The notes below the pieces were generated by a model. The model searched no databases. It saw nothing but the letters and a program-made list of their open reading frames with translations, and was not told the origin of the DNA. Shown here piece by piece: positions 20,361 through 29,979 of a stretch of DNA of 34,916 nucleotides (positions are counted from its first letter, which is position 1; each line of letters begins with the position of its first letter). The position numbers and the translations under genes were made by a program. This DNA is from Phytophthora quininea (Eukaryota > Oomycota > Peronosporomycetes > Peronosporales > Peronosporaceae): positions 1 through 34,916 of the forward strand of contig JAAVTG010000558.1 of the NCBI GenBank assembly GCA_011947345.1, read 5' to 3'.

Positions 20361-21809
20361 CTACAGCGTCGCGAACACTGCTTGTTCGATCAGCATCCGC
20401 GCTGTATCGTTGCTTGGTTGCACTTCCAGCAGCTGTACGGCGGCTCGGTGCACGATACTCCATCGCTGGAGCCTTGTCGCGCACGTTCCTAGACCAACGA
20501 GTGCTTCTACAAGCTGCGGCTTCAATTTGACTGCCGTCTCGTAGTGTCCAAGAGCTTTGCCAAAGTTGCCTACAGATCGATTAAGACAGAGCAATGACGA
20601 TACTGACTATGGTCACCATGGAGAAGATAAGACGTACCGCTCTGATACTCCACCATGGCGAGCTTGTTCCAGGCGTACGCGAACTCTGGGAAGTCCGCGA
20701 CAACCTGCTCCAACATTACGCGAGCCTCATCCCACTTCTTGTCAGCTGCGAGCTCCACTGCTCGCTGCACGTCCGTGCTAGCGCTTTGTCCGCATTCTCC
20801 GAGCCATTTCCCTTCCAAACTCGCCATCGCAAATTGAATGATGGTGCTGTCGTCGCAGCGCAAATAAACCAGCAACTTATCTTCATCAGCAGATTGCAGT
20901 TGGATAATCGACGGCGTAGGGACGGCGACATCCGCTTCTCTAGGTTTCCTAGTAACATCGCTCGGATATCGAGCTGCTAGTGCTTCTGACGCTACATGGT
21001 GCGTCCCATCAAACCCGTCAAAATACAGCAATAATGCCGGGTGTACAACACCCTGCAACGACGACGTTAGAGAAACCAATAAAGAAAAGGAAAAGAACTC
21101 TGTTTACCTTTGGCGCTTCATCCATTCGGATCTCATCCTGTGGCACATTGTACAGCTTGCTAGCAAAACTACAACTAGCACGTCAGCAAGTATCCCCATC
21201 AAACAGTTAAATAAAACACTTACCTGAATCCTGGACTGTGTGGCAGTATATCATACACCACCTTCGGTCCTGCAGCGGCTTCCACTCCGTCGGTGATCAC
21301 ATGCCAGGCGAAGATCACTCCCCTCTTCTCCCCTTTCACTTCCACCACATCTCCCACGAGAAACTCCACATTATTTGTCCTCTCTTTCGCCTGGAAAAGA
21401 CCCTGTTCTTTAAACTCCTGGATCAGGGCGTTGTGGTCGTCGACCCCTCTCAGAGCGTCGAACGCTGCGTCCACCCGCCTCCCCATTGCGTCCTGGTCCT
21501 GCTCGTCCACTGGACGCACGAATCCTGTACGCACAATCGACGCGTACGTACGATCCGCACGCTTTATTGTCTTCATGTCCTCGAAGCGATGTACGAACAC
21601 TCGCTCCCGTTGCCAGTCGCCCTTGACGCCTGCGTACGATGCCACAGCGCCGGACCGGACAGCGTTGTAGAGCGTGCGTCCAACCTCCACATCGCGCTGC
21701 AATTGGCGCGTCGACTGCAGCAAAGTACTAAGAAGAAGGACGATTAGAATACGGGGCTGGACAATTGCTGTACGCACCGATACAGAGCGAGCACTACCGG
21801 CGACGTCAT
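20361..21809 (-). CDS. YccV/HspQ-like domain protein with TPR-like repeats and an N-terminal hydrophobic anchor
   Basis: Exons on the minus strand are 21809-21224, 21168-21108, 21052-20638 and 20569-20361, with GT-AG introns of 55-68 bp. The N terminus has a hydrophobic stretch (ILIVLLLSTLL), either a signal peptide or an anchor. The region VEFLVGDVVEVKGEKRGVIF, followed by VVYDILPHSPGF, matches the YccV-like (hemimethylated-DNA-binding/HspQ) fold, which in eukaryotes occurs in FBXO21-like and related proteins. The C-terminal half has helical TPR-like repeats (AVELAADKKWDEARVMLEQV, FAYAWNKLAMVEYQSG, GNFGKALGHYETAVKLKPQL). The ATG at 21807-21809 is one frame off the rest, so one base may be lost near 21778; otherwise the start is uncertain. 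No DNA-binding role is implied by the family name in eukaryotes. It converges with myosin. Confidence 0.68.
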
Positions 21810-23518
21810 TGCACGCTTTCCTCCTCGCAATTGATGGGATAAAGTCTAGACACGGTCCGATCTAGATACGCATAATCTAGATTTTATGTGACAGATTTTT
21901 TTAATAAAACCCATGATTTTCCACGGCGATTCGCAACAACATTACACGCCAGTTAAATCGAGATGACGCCTTTAACAGTAGCCAGAGCTGTCGATGACAA
22001 GTTGCCAGAGGTTCCAGTCTTCAGCTGCGGATTCAAGATATACGCCAGACACCTTGCTATGGGCTCGAGAGTATTGCTTCAAGCTGGACAAGTTTATGCA
22101 CAATTGTGGACGGTGTGACGACTGCGGCTATGGCGGCGGCAAGAAGTCGAATGGCAGGGCGGGTCAACATTTTAATAACTCAACACTGATTGGATGCTGA
22201 TACTTGCATTCTTGCCCTCCCTACTTACAACGATCGCTGACGACACCATGGGGAGACGGCCTTGCTTTCGAACGACGATGGAAGATAACAAGTAGAAGAT
22301 TAGGCTACTCGATGAGAACCTGAACATGGCAAATATACAAGCGACTAAAAATATTGACGTTTCTAGATGTACATCGAGTGGATGGCGTAAGGAGTTCTCT
22401 AACGTCAAGCATCATGCAGAGGTGGTCACCGCTGGATCAATGAATGGCCGCGCCGCCCCGTATGAGGAGGAAATAGCGGCCTTATGCTGTGATTGTGCCT
22501 ACAAAGGCACTGCGGTCGTGCAAGCGAACTTGATGAATTTTGGCTAACTCATTGAATAACAAATCCAAGCGAAACAAGAGGACGCAGCAGAGCTGGGTGA
22601 AAAGCGTTTTGGAGCGGTGGAGAGCGGAAAAGGTGAGCGCGAAAACACGTGTGGCAATTGCAGAGCGTGTGAAGAGAGTTGTTCCTGCAAAGTATGTGGA
22701 CGGAGAAGTTCCTGTGGAGAGAAGATCCTGTGGAGAATGATGTTTCTTTGCAACGTGTGGAGAGTGATGTTGATTCGAGCGGACCTGAAAATTTACGGAC
22801 ACTTTGCAACGGTTTTGCTGGCACTCTTACCTACAGATCAATTAACAATCTACCTTTTCAGCTCGGTGAGTTTGCTACGAAGCGGATAGATCAGTATCAA
22901 AACTCTCTGGTGGTATGTCACCCATGGCGTTGAGTGCAATTGAATGTATCCTCACGAAGGATACACTCGCTAAATGTTATGCGAAAGTGTCAACTTACCA
23001 AGCGAAAAACTAAACAACGAAAGAGATGGAGACGATTCTGGATCTTGAAAAAAAAAAGGTGAACACGAGATTCGGTCTCCAAAGCGGGACGTGCAAGGTC
23101 GAAGGATACAAGGACGCTGGATGTTACGTCTACGGCGGCAACTGCTACAACCCCATAATCCAGTAGGACTAGCCCTACAATATGAGCTGAGACTGCAGAA
23201 ATTGGCGGATGGATTCGAGTGGCCGACAGAATACTCTACACCTCGTGTCCGAGCATGCGACTGGTTGACGACCCTGGCCTAGACCACGTATCAGAACAAA
23301 AACTAGCAAGGCTGTCACGCAGCAGCTGATTCCTACGAATTAGACATGCTTTGCTCGCATTTCTCCTTTGTTTTTACAGAAAACAATTTTGACACTTGCA
23401 TATTTCTAAGAAAAACTTTTAATTTTAGTTAAAATAAATACACATTTAGAAAACACTATTTTTTAGGACTTATAATTTCTTATTGCCGAGTCATTTCCTT
23501 TTTCTTTACAGCAGCGAG
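21810..23518. other. 1.7-kb region without a recognised gene
   Basis: The region is AT-richer than its surroundings, with a strongly AT-rich stretch at 23370-23510. Two adjoining plus-strand frames (22540-22740 and 22679-22933) look protein-like (QSWVKSVLERWRAEKVSAKT; then NLRTLCNGFAGTLTYRSINN) and could be pieces of one decayed gene or mobile element. A 46-codon frame at 23026-23166 has a Cys-rich end (CKVEGYKDAGCYVYGGNCYN) after an A10 run. None has a homologue I can name. The last part is the upstream region of CSN1. Confidence 0.35.
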
Positions 23519-25114
23519 ATGGAGGGCTTCGATGTGGAAGGATACGCAGCCAAGTACAGCGGCAGGAACCGCAGCGAGCGGCTGCTGTTCCTGGTGAAGA
23601 ACGTGCCTGAGCTGCACACGGAGGCGCGTCGTGTGCTATTGCGGGAGCTGCGCCACGGCCTGAATATGGCTCTGTACAGCGAAGTGCTTGGGGACGAGGT
23701 CAAGGGTGAAGAAACGCACATTGAGAGCGTCAAGCGCAGCGCCGCACAGCAGCATGAGCGGCTGGAGCAAGAGCTGAATTCGTACAAGTCGACGATGATC
23801 AAGGAGAGCATCCGGGTAAGCTAAACGAGCGCGCGTGGATATCTAAAGTACTGGTATAGGTTAATACGATGTTTTTGGATGTTTAGATGGGACATAATGA
23901 TCTGGGAGACTTCTACTACCAGTTGGGAGACCTCCAGGCAGCACTGAAGAGCTTTGCGCAGGCGAGAGACTACTGCACCACGGACAAACACATTGTGGAG
24001 ATGTGTCTGAATGTCAGCAAGGTGGCGATGCACATGTGCAACTTTGGCCACGTGACCAACTATCTGGCCAAGTTGGAGCAAGTGAGCAGCTCACAGAGCG
24101 ATCCAATGTACGTGTTAAATAGCAATTGTGGCATGGAGGGTTGGTAACATCAAATGTTGATGACTGTTGTGGTGTCTGAACTTTTAGTTTGAAGTCCAAG
24201 ATCGCGTCGTCATTTGGACTGGTGGCGCTACAGGACAAAAAGTACTATACAGCAGCGTCCAAATTCATCGAGTGCAATGCAGAGATTGGTTCCAGCTACA
24301 ACGAGGTATGCATTGTTGCTGGATTTCATTCTGTCCCGAGAGGTGACTAATAAGTGTGGGCGATCAGGTCTTGCACGCAGAGGATATCGCGTTGTACGGT
24401 GGAATTTGCGCGCTGGCATCTTTCAAACGCGAGGAGTTAAAGGAAAAGGTAACGTTTGAGTTACTTACGAGCGGGATCAACAATTTATTCATTTTGTGCT
24501 TTAGGTGATCAACAACTCGTCGTTCAAAGCCTTCCTGGAGTTGCTACCATGGCTGCGCGAGCTCATCACCGACTTTTACTCGAGCAACTACGCGTCGTGT
24601 CTGCAGACCCTGGAGAAAATGAAGGTACGAATACTTTTGAATTCGGCAGGTAAATATCCCACGTATTTACCGATTTGTTACCATTTTTCTAGCCTGAGCT
24701 GAAGTTGGACATGTATCTGTGCGAGCACGTCGAAAAGCTTTGCAAGGAAATTCGCAGTCGCGGGATTATCCAGTACTTCTACCCTTACTTGTCGGTGGAC
24801 CTCCACCAAATGGCGCGGACGTTCAACACACCGATGCCGGATCTTGAGAAGGAGATCTGCGAGCTGATTGCAGGTGAACGTCTCCACGCTCGCATGGATT
24901 CCTATCAGAAGGTTCGTTTGCATCTTGTTTATCGATCGTGGTGGGAGACATCTAATACATTATTTTCTTTTAGGTGCTGTATGCTTATCATCCGAACCAG
25001 CGGGACGCCACGTACCAACGCGCGTTCGAAGTTGGCCGCAAGTACGCAGCTGAGTCCCGCAATCTGCTTCTGCGAATGAGTTTGCTCAAGAACAACGTCA
25101 TTATCCGCGACTAA
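23519..25114 (+). CDS. CSN1: COP9 signalosome complex subunit 1
   Basis: This is a scaffold subunit of the COP9 signalosome, which removes NEDD8 from cullin ubiquitin ligases. Seven exons are 23519-23815, 23887-24107, 24188-24305, 24368-24448, 24505-24624, 24693-24911 and 24974-25114. All have GT-AG boundaries and a consistent frame, giving 398 residues. Family features include YAAKYSGRNRSERLLFL at the N terminus, YKSTMIKESIR, MGHNDLGDFYYQLGDLQAAL, ARDYCTTDKHIVEMCLNVSK, AEDIALYGGICALASF and the PCI domain (LDMYLCEHVEKLCKEIRSRG, IQYFYPYLSVDLHQMA, RLHARMDSYQK). It is somewhat shorter than typical CSN1. The start is set by alignment of the N-terminal motif and has no rival ATG nearby. TCATTTC at 23491-23497 could be the initiator, though the following TTTCTTTACAG also resembles a splice acceptor. 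No frame damage was seen. Confidence 0.92.
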
Positions 25115-25291
25115 GTATGCAATGCGTCTTCATCAGACGCTCGTTTTTTCGTTATTACCCAGCCCATGAACGTAGTTGACTGCCGCAAAAATAGCAGCCA
25201 GCTATTTGGTTTTCTTGTGGTGTTTTTCAGGAGCCGTCCTCACGTGCAGCTGGATCTAACGTCTCTTTTACAAATACCGCACGTCCTCAAC

Positions 25292-27743
25292 ATGGATGTC
25301 CCCGGCGCTGCTACAGGATCGAACGGAGATACGGCAAAGTTTCTGGAGCAGGTTCAAAATGATCTAGGCATCCACAGCAGTGCTTCCCGTGCCATACTGC
25401 TGCATTTATGCCAGCGGATTGCGCGCTTGGAGGAGAGCATGCAGGGCATGCGCGTGAACATCGATAAACTACGTCAGGACACCAGCGACGGATCGGAGAC
25501 TGTTCGTGGGGAAGTCTCAGGCGTGTTTGACAGGGTTGTCAACATGACTTCGAAGCTGAAGGAGTACGAGAATGCCATCGAGCTGTTTCAGAACGACATG
25601 AAGACGCACAAGAACCATCTCTCTGTGTTGACATCAACTGTGAAAAAGGACAAGGAACACATTAAAATTGTTGACACGGTACGTCAAGAAGACGTTGGTA
25701 TGGTATGATCTAACGCATTTATTCCTTTTTTACTTACAGAAAGTCGACAATCATCGCGAAGATTTCAACAACCGCTTTGTAGAACTGACGCAAAAGTTCC
25801 AGGACCTCCCTCTTCAGTTCGCTCCATTGCAGGTGCAGGCGCCACCGCCCACCGTGGAGCCAGAGAAATTCACTTTCCAAACCAACGATGAGAAGTTGTC
25901 TTTGAAGTTGCACATGCACCGCGTTGACGGCTCGCAGCGATCTCGGGGCCCGTACACAGACCTACAACCCTTTACAATTCCTGACGATATGCGCGCGAAA
26001 GTGGAGATGCGGATTCGTCAGCACTCCACAAGTAAACGAGAAGCAGACGCTCAGGCTGCTGCAGAGTTGGCTGAAGCGTATCGAAGACTGCAGCTTGTGG
26101 CAATCAACAGCAGCAACCCAAAGATGAGCGAGCTCAACCTGAATCTTGACCAATGCCAACAAGAACTTAAGCGAGCATTCCAGCTCATTCGTACGTCGAA
26201 CCTCGAGCTTTATTCCCACTGCGAGTCCAAAGCTGAGCGGATTGAGATTTCAGCGCTTCAAAATGAAATCAAACTGCTACGAAATCGCATCCGTGACCTT
26301 GAAAGCTCGCCGGCTGTGCATCGATCCAAGCAATTTCAACTCCAACTCGGCGGAGACTCGACTAGTTCGACAAGCACCGTTGTGGTTGGAGATACGAACG
26401 CTACAACGCCTAGTAAGAAGAGTTCGCACCATCTTACGAGCTCTCAGATCCCTGTACTGCGAGTTTCTCTGTTGGAGCTGTCCAGGAATTTAAATATTCT
26501 TAAGCATCGTTGGAAGAAACACAAGCGACTCAATCCGAACAGCGGCAGCAGTGTAAATCCCGTTGCGCAGAAGCACCTGGAAAAGCTTGTGGCGATGATT
26601 AACGACGCGTACTCTTCTATGGCTCAGGAGCCCGTTGATCTCGCAGCAGTTGAGGCTCATGTAGAGAAAGTAAGTCGTGTTCTGGGATCGGACTTCTCGA
26701 TGCAAATTCTGGCCCTGCTGGGTGGGCGCAGTGACGAACCTGAAAGTTGTCGCTTTCCAGTCGCAATCACTGCTCGTGCTGCTGCCGGTGAGATGGCTGC
26801 AGCGTTGTGTAAGTATTCGGAAGCGTTCACTGACATGTTCTTCCGCCACGAGAATGACAACAAAGTCGCCAAGGCTGCGATGGATGAACTGGCGTCGGAG
26901 AAGCGCACACTGGACAATGTCGGGCGCGAAGTCAGTGCGCTTGCTCGCAGTCAGCACATTTTAGAGACGACACTCACTAGGCTCGCTGCTGCGCTTCGAC
27001 AGAAGCATCTGGCTGGCAAAACTGACACCGAAGGCGAGGACACGTTCGATGAGGAAGGTGTTCTGCGTTCTTGGACAACATTTGGCGACGAAATTATCAA
27101 GCTAAGAGAGCAAATGGCAGATATGAGGCAACAATTTGTGACGGAAAGCACTCTTGCTGAAGTGCTGCGGGATGTCAAGCGGATGCAACAAAGCACGACG
27201 CCCATGGCAGGAGTTACTGGTGTGGCCATTAGTCATCGTGGGGCTGCAATGGACTCGCCATCGTCCGCATCGCTGCTAAAGAGAGGCCCCCAAGCGGAAA
27301 ACGATTCGCCGGCAAACAAAATGTTGGCCGCGATCACCCTCGATCGGCCTGAAGATCGCTTACGTTCGCAAACAAAGCTGGACCCTATTCAAACTGCCAA
27401 AACTGGCCGACCAGACACAAGTGAAGGCATCGGCATGGGAACTGGCACGGCTTCTAGCAGAATGCAGACTCGAGCTCAGATGATGCGACCAAAAGTATGC
27501 AGCGAGATCGATAGATGCTCCAGTCAAATCGTTTCTTCCCTTTGCCCATTCGGGTTGGTCGTTATTTCCTTTCCACTGCGTTCTATCTGCAATACAATTC
27601 CAAAGCAAACATACACCATTGCGCAGCTCCTGTTCCTTTCTACGACCTCGCCATGTTCCTTCCTTACGGGAGCGGCTCGGACGCGTCGCCCACACGCTTC
27701 AAGTGCAGGTAGGCGTCAGTACCATATCCCTCCATTGAGATGA
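25292..27743 (+). CDS. Long coiled-coil protein of unknown function
   Basis: Exon 1 is 25292-25678 and exon 2 starts at 25740, with a 61-bp GT-AG intron, giving at least 714 residues in a clean frame. Most of the protein is heptad-rich helix: [35 protein letters not shown] and [19 protein letters not shown]. Regions near the middle and C terminus are Ser/Thr-rich and likely disordered. No signal peptide, membrane segment or catalytic motif was seen. The 3' end is uncertain. The frame as read ends at 27743, but protein-like sequence ends near 27494, where GTATGC could be a donor. The read-through tail overlaps the 3' end of the PDH kinase on the other strand. The gene starts 178 bp after CSN1 on the same strand. 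A cytoskeletal, centriolar or ciliary role is possible from the coiled coils only. Confidence 0.7.
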
Positions 27744-28983
27744 CCTGGAGGTCTCCGCCGAAATACCGAGCGAATAGTCGACTAATGGGAGGCCGTAGCC
27801 TAGTCCTGCAAGCGGCGAGTCTCCTCCGAAATCATTCGGAGCCTGCAGTCTCTCAAAAGCTTCCGAGTCCGCCGTCGTATACAGATACGACCAGATGCGG
27901 GAGACAGAGGAGCGCGGGATGCCTCCGCCTTCGTCCGAGATCTTGATGGACACGTCTTCATTGTCTTCTCCGTCTGCGATCACGATCTTGATGGGCGGCA
28001 TGTCATTGTCCACTCCGTGGAACTCCACCACCGCACGCATCGAGTTCTTGATCACTTCAAACAGCATGTGGTGCAAGTGGCTGGGCACAAAGGGCATCGA
28101 GAAGTCCGTGTGGCCATGCAGCTCCACCTCGGGAGCATCTCCATACTGCCTCACACACATATGCCGCGCTGTATCAATCGCCGCCAGTGCGATCTCGGCC
28201 GGACTAGTACTTTCACAGATACAGCCGACCCATCCGTCCTCTTCTTCGTGCAGTGCCAGGTGCTGGCTCATGAGCATGCGGATGCCAATTCTCGACATGT
28301 AGAATGCATCCAAAAGGAATGCAAGTCCGACAAGTCTGCGAACTCTTGGGACCGCAGATATCTCTGCCCCAGTTCCTTTTGGGGTGACCGTGATGTAACT
28401 CGCCGTGTTCCTTCATGGAGAAGGTTTTAAACAGCTCCATCTTGAGTTCGTGAACTCCTTTTGCCATCGTATAGAGCGTGCCACTGTGCCGTCCCTTGAT
28501 GCTCTCAATTAGGTCCCTAAACGCCAGCTCGTCCTGGTACGTCTCGACTTGGGGAAGTCCAGCAGCTCTTTGGCCGAGTTGACGTACCACTCGCGCACCT
28601 GCTTGACACTGGGCATGTCGCTGAGTCCGTGTGGCAAGTTCTCCAAGTTCTTGATGCGGTGCGCGTAGCGGACGGGCATCTCTCCGTGCAGGAAGCGAGC
28701 CGACTGGATGAGCTTTGGGGGACATGTCGGTGCCGAATTCGAGCAGATACTGCAGCGACACGCCCGTCTGTGGCAGTAGAGCGAGCTCGTTGATCTTGGC
28801 TGTGAGGTTGTCGTGTTTGGCCGACGTGGCGCTCGCTCGGGAGCGCATGGGCATGCGAGAGCGGACGACCCTCCTCATGATTGATACACGACGCGGAAGA
28901 TTCTGAAGTGGCGAGCGCGACTTGAAAATGACGCGCCACCGCGACACTTTCTTGTGGCGGGCGTGCTTCAATGTCGGTATCAT
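27664..28983 (-). CDS. Mitochondrial pyruvate dehydrogenase kinase (PDK/BCKDK family)
   Basis: It is predicted to phosphorylate and inactivate the E1 subunit of pyruvate dehydrogenase in the mitochondrial matrix. The N terminus is rich in Arg and Ser, as in a targeting peptide. The regulatory helical domain has [31 protein letters not shown] and MAKGVHELK. The [15 protein letters not shown] motif follows, then the GHKL ATP-binding domain: N box [15 protein letters not shown]1 box [11 protein letters not shown] and G2 box GLGYGLPLV. The family's C-terminal part ([15 protein letters not shown]) is readable in a neighbouring frame to a stop at 27664. Five one-base indels are needed: an extra C in the run at 28717-28721, and losses near 28547-28549, 28375-28430, 28312-28315 and 27777-27782. 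Such density in a conserved enzyme suggests sequence errors or a decayed copy. The gene is divergent from the membrane-protein gene. Confidence 0.85.
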
Positions 28984-29078
28984 GTGTTTTTCCTACATAA
29001 TATTGTGTATTCAGCATACACCATCTGTAATTTTGCGATTGTGGTCTCTACCAAAATTCAACATTGCGTCATTGCAGG
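28984..29078. promoter_or_regulatory. 95-bp divergent promoter between PDK and the membrane-protein gene
   Basis: The two ATGs face away from each other with only 95 bp between. The interval is AT-rich with a TCATTGC just before the plus-strand ATG. The final CATTGCAG could instead be a splice acceptor, in which case the plus-strand gene begins further upstream. Confidence 0.45.
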
Positions 29079-29870
29079 ATGCTGGAGACGCGCCGCAAGC
29101 TGCTGAATGCGGCGCTGTCGGCGAATATGGTGCGTGCTCGTGTATAAGATGGAGAAGACGAGATAGAGAGCTACATGAAGCGCTGCTCTTTGCTGGATTT
29201 GATATAGCGGTTCGCTCAGTAGAAGACGACAAAAAAGTCAGCCATTATTATTGAAGACTTCTTACTGATTTCTTGTGCTTTGCAGGCGCTGTCTTGCGGC
29301 CTGCTGCTGACCACCATGTTCTTGCTGGAGACGCCGTTCGTGGGCTTCGACGCGGCGCTCACAGCGGCAGTGGACGTCGTGTTTACGTTCGTGGCCATCG
29401 TCATCCTGAACAAGACGCCGTCGGCCTTTTCGGTGCGGAAATTATACGGACTTTGTTACCTGGTGAAGGAGATTGAGGTTTATACTGTGTATTGCAGATT
29501 GGATTTATGGTCGGTTCGTCGCTGGTGGTGATTGTGCTGTCGTTCCAAGGAGCGGTGTACTGGGTACGAGGAGCGATTGGAGTTGCCGGATTTTAGAGAC
29601 GTTGACAATTGGTATGGTGGTTGCTAGGGACTGAGTGCACACAAGAATGCTCGAGTGAATGCGAGCTATGCAGCTTGCGTTATCCATGTTCTGATCGGTA
29701 CGATCCAGTCCATCGTGACGTCCGTCGTCGTCAAGTCCAAGGAGGACGTTATCGATACATACGCGGCCTACGAGTACATCCCTGATAGCGGATACGCCGA
29801 CAATGTGGTGCTGTCCAACATGAGATCTCCCATCAGCTACCAGACTTCGATCCCCACTGCAGACATTTAA
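29079..29870 (+). CDS. Small four-helix membrane protein of unknown function
   Basis: Four exons (29079-29129, 29286-29432, 29498-29563 and 29628-29870) join in frame through GT-AG introns, giving 168 residues. Four hydrophobic segments are visible: ALSCGLLLTTMFLLETPF, ALTAAVDVVFTFVAIVILN, IGFMVGSSLVVIVLSFQGAV and AACVIHVLIGTIQSIVTSVVV. A soluble C-terminal tail of about 45 residues follows (KEDVIDTYAAYEYIPDSGYA). No known family is recognised. The start is provisional because the sequence before the ATG looks like a splice acceptor. The 3' end converges on CWF19-like with a 109-bp gap. Confidence 0.7.
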
Positions 29871-29979
29871 GTTTTTTTTTTCTTTTGCTTTGCAGTGTGG
29901 CATGGTTAGAACATGCTACGCACTGTGTACATGTCCAGCACAATGGAGATGCTTTTTGTTGTTGTTGTTTTGGATACTA

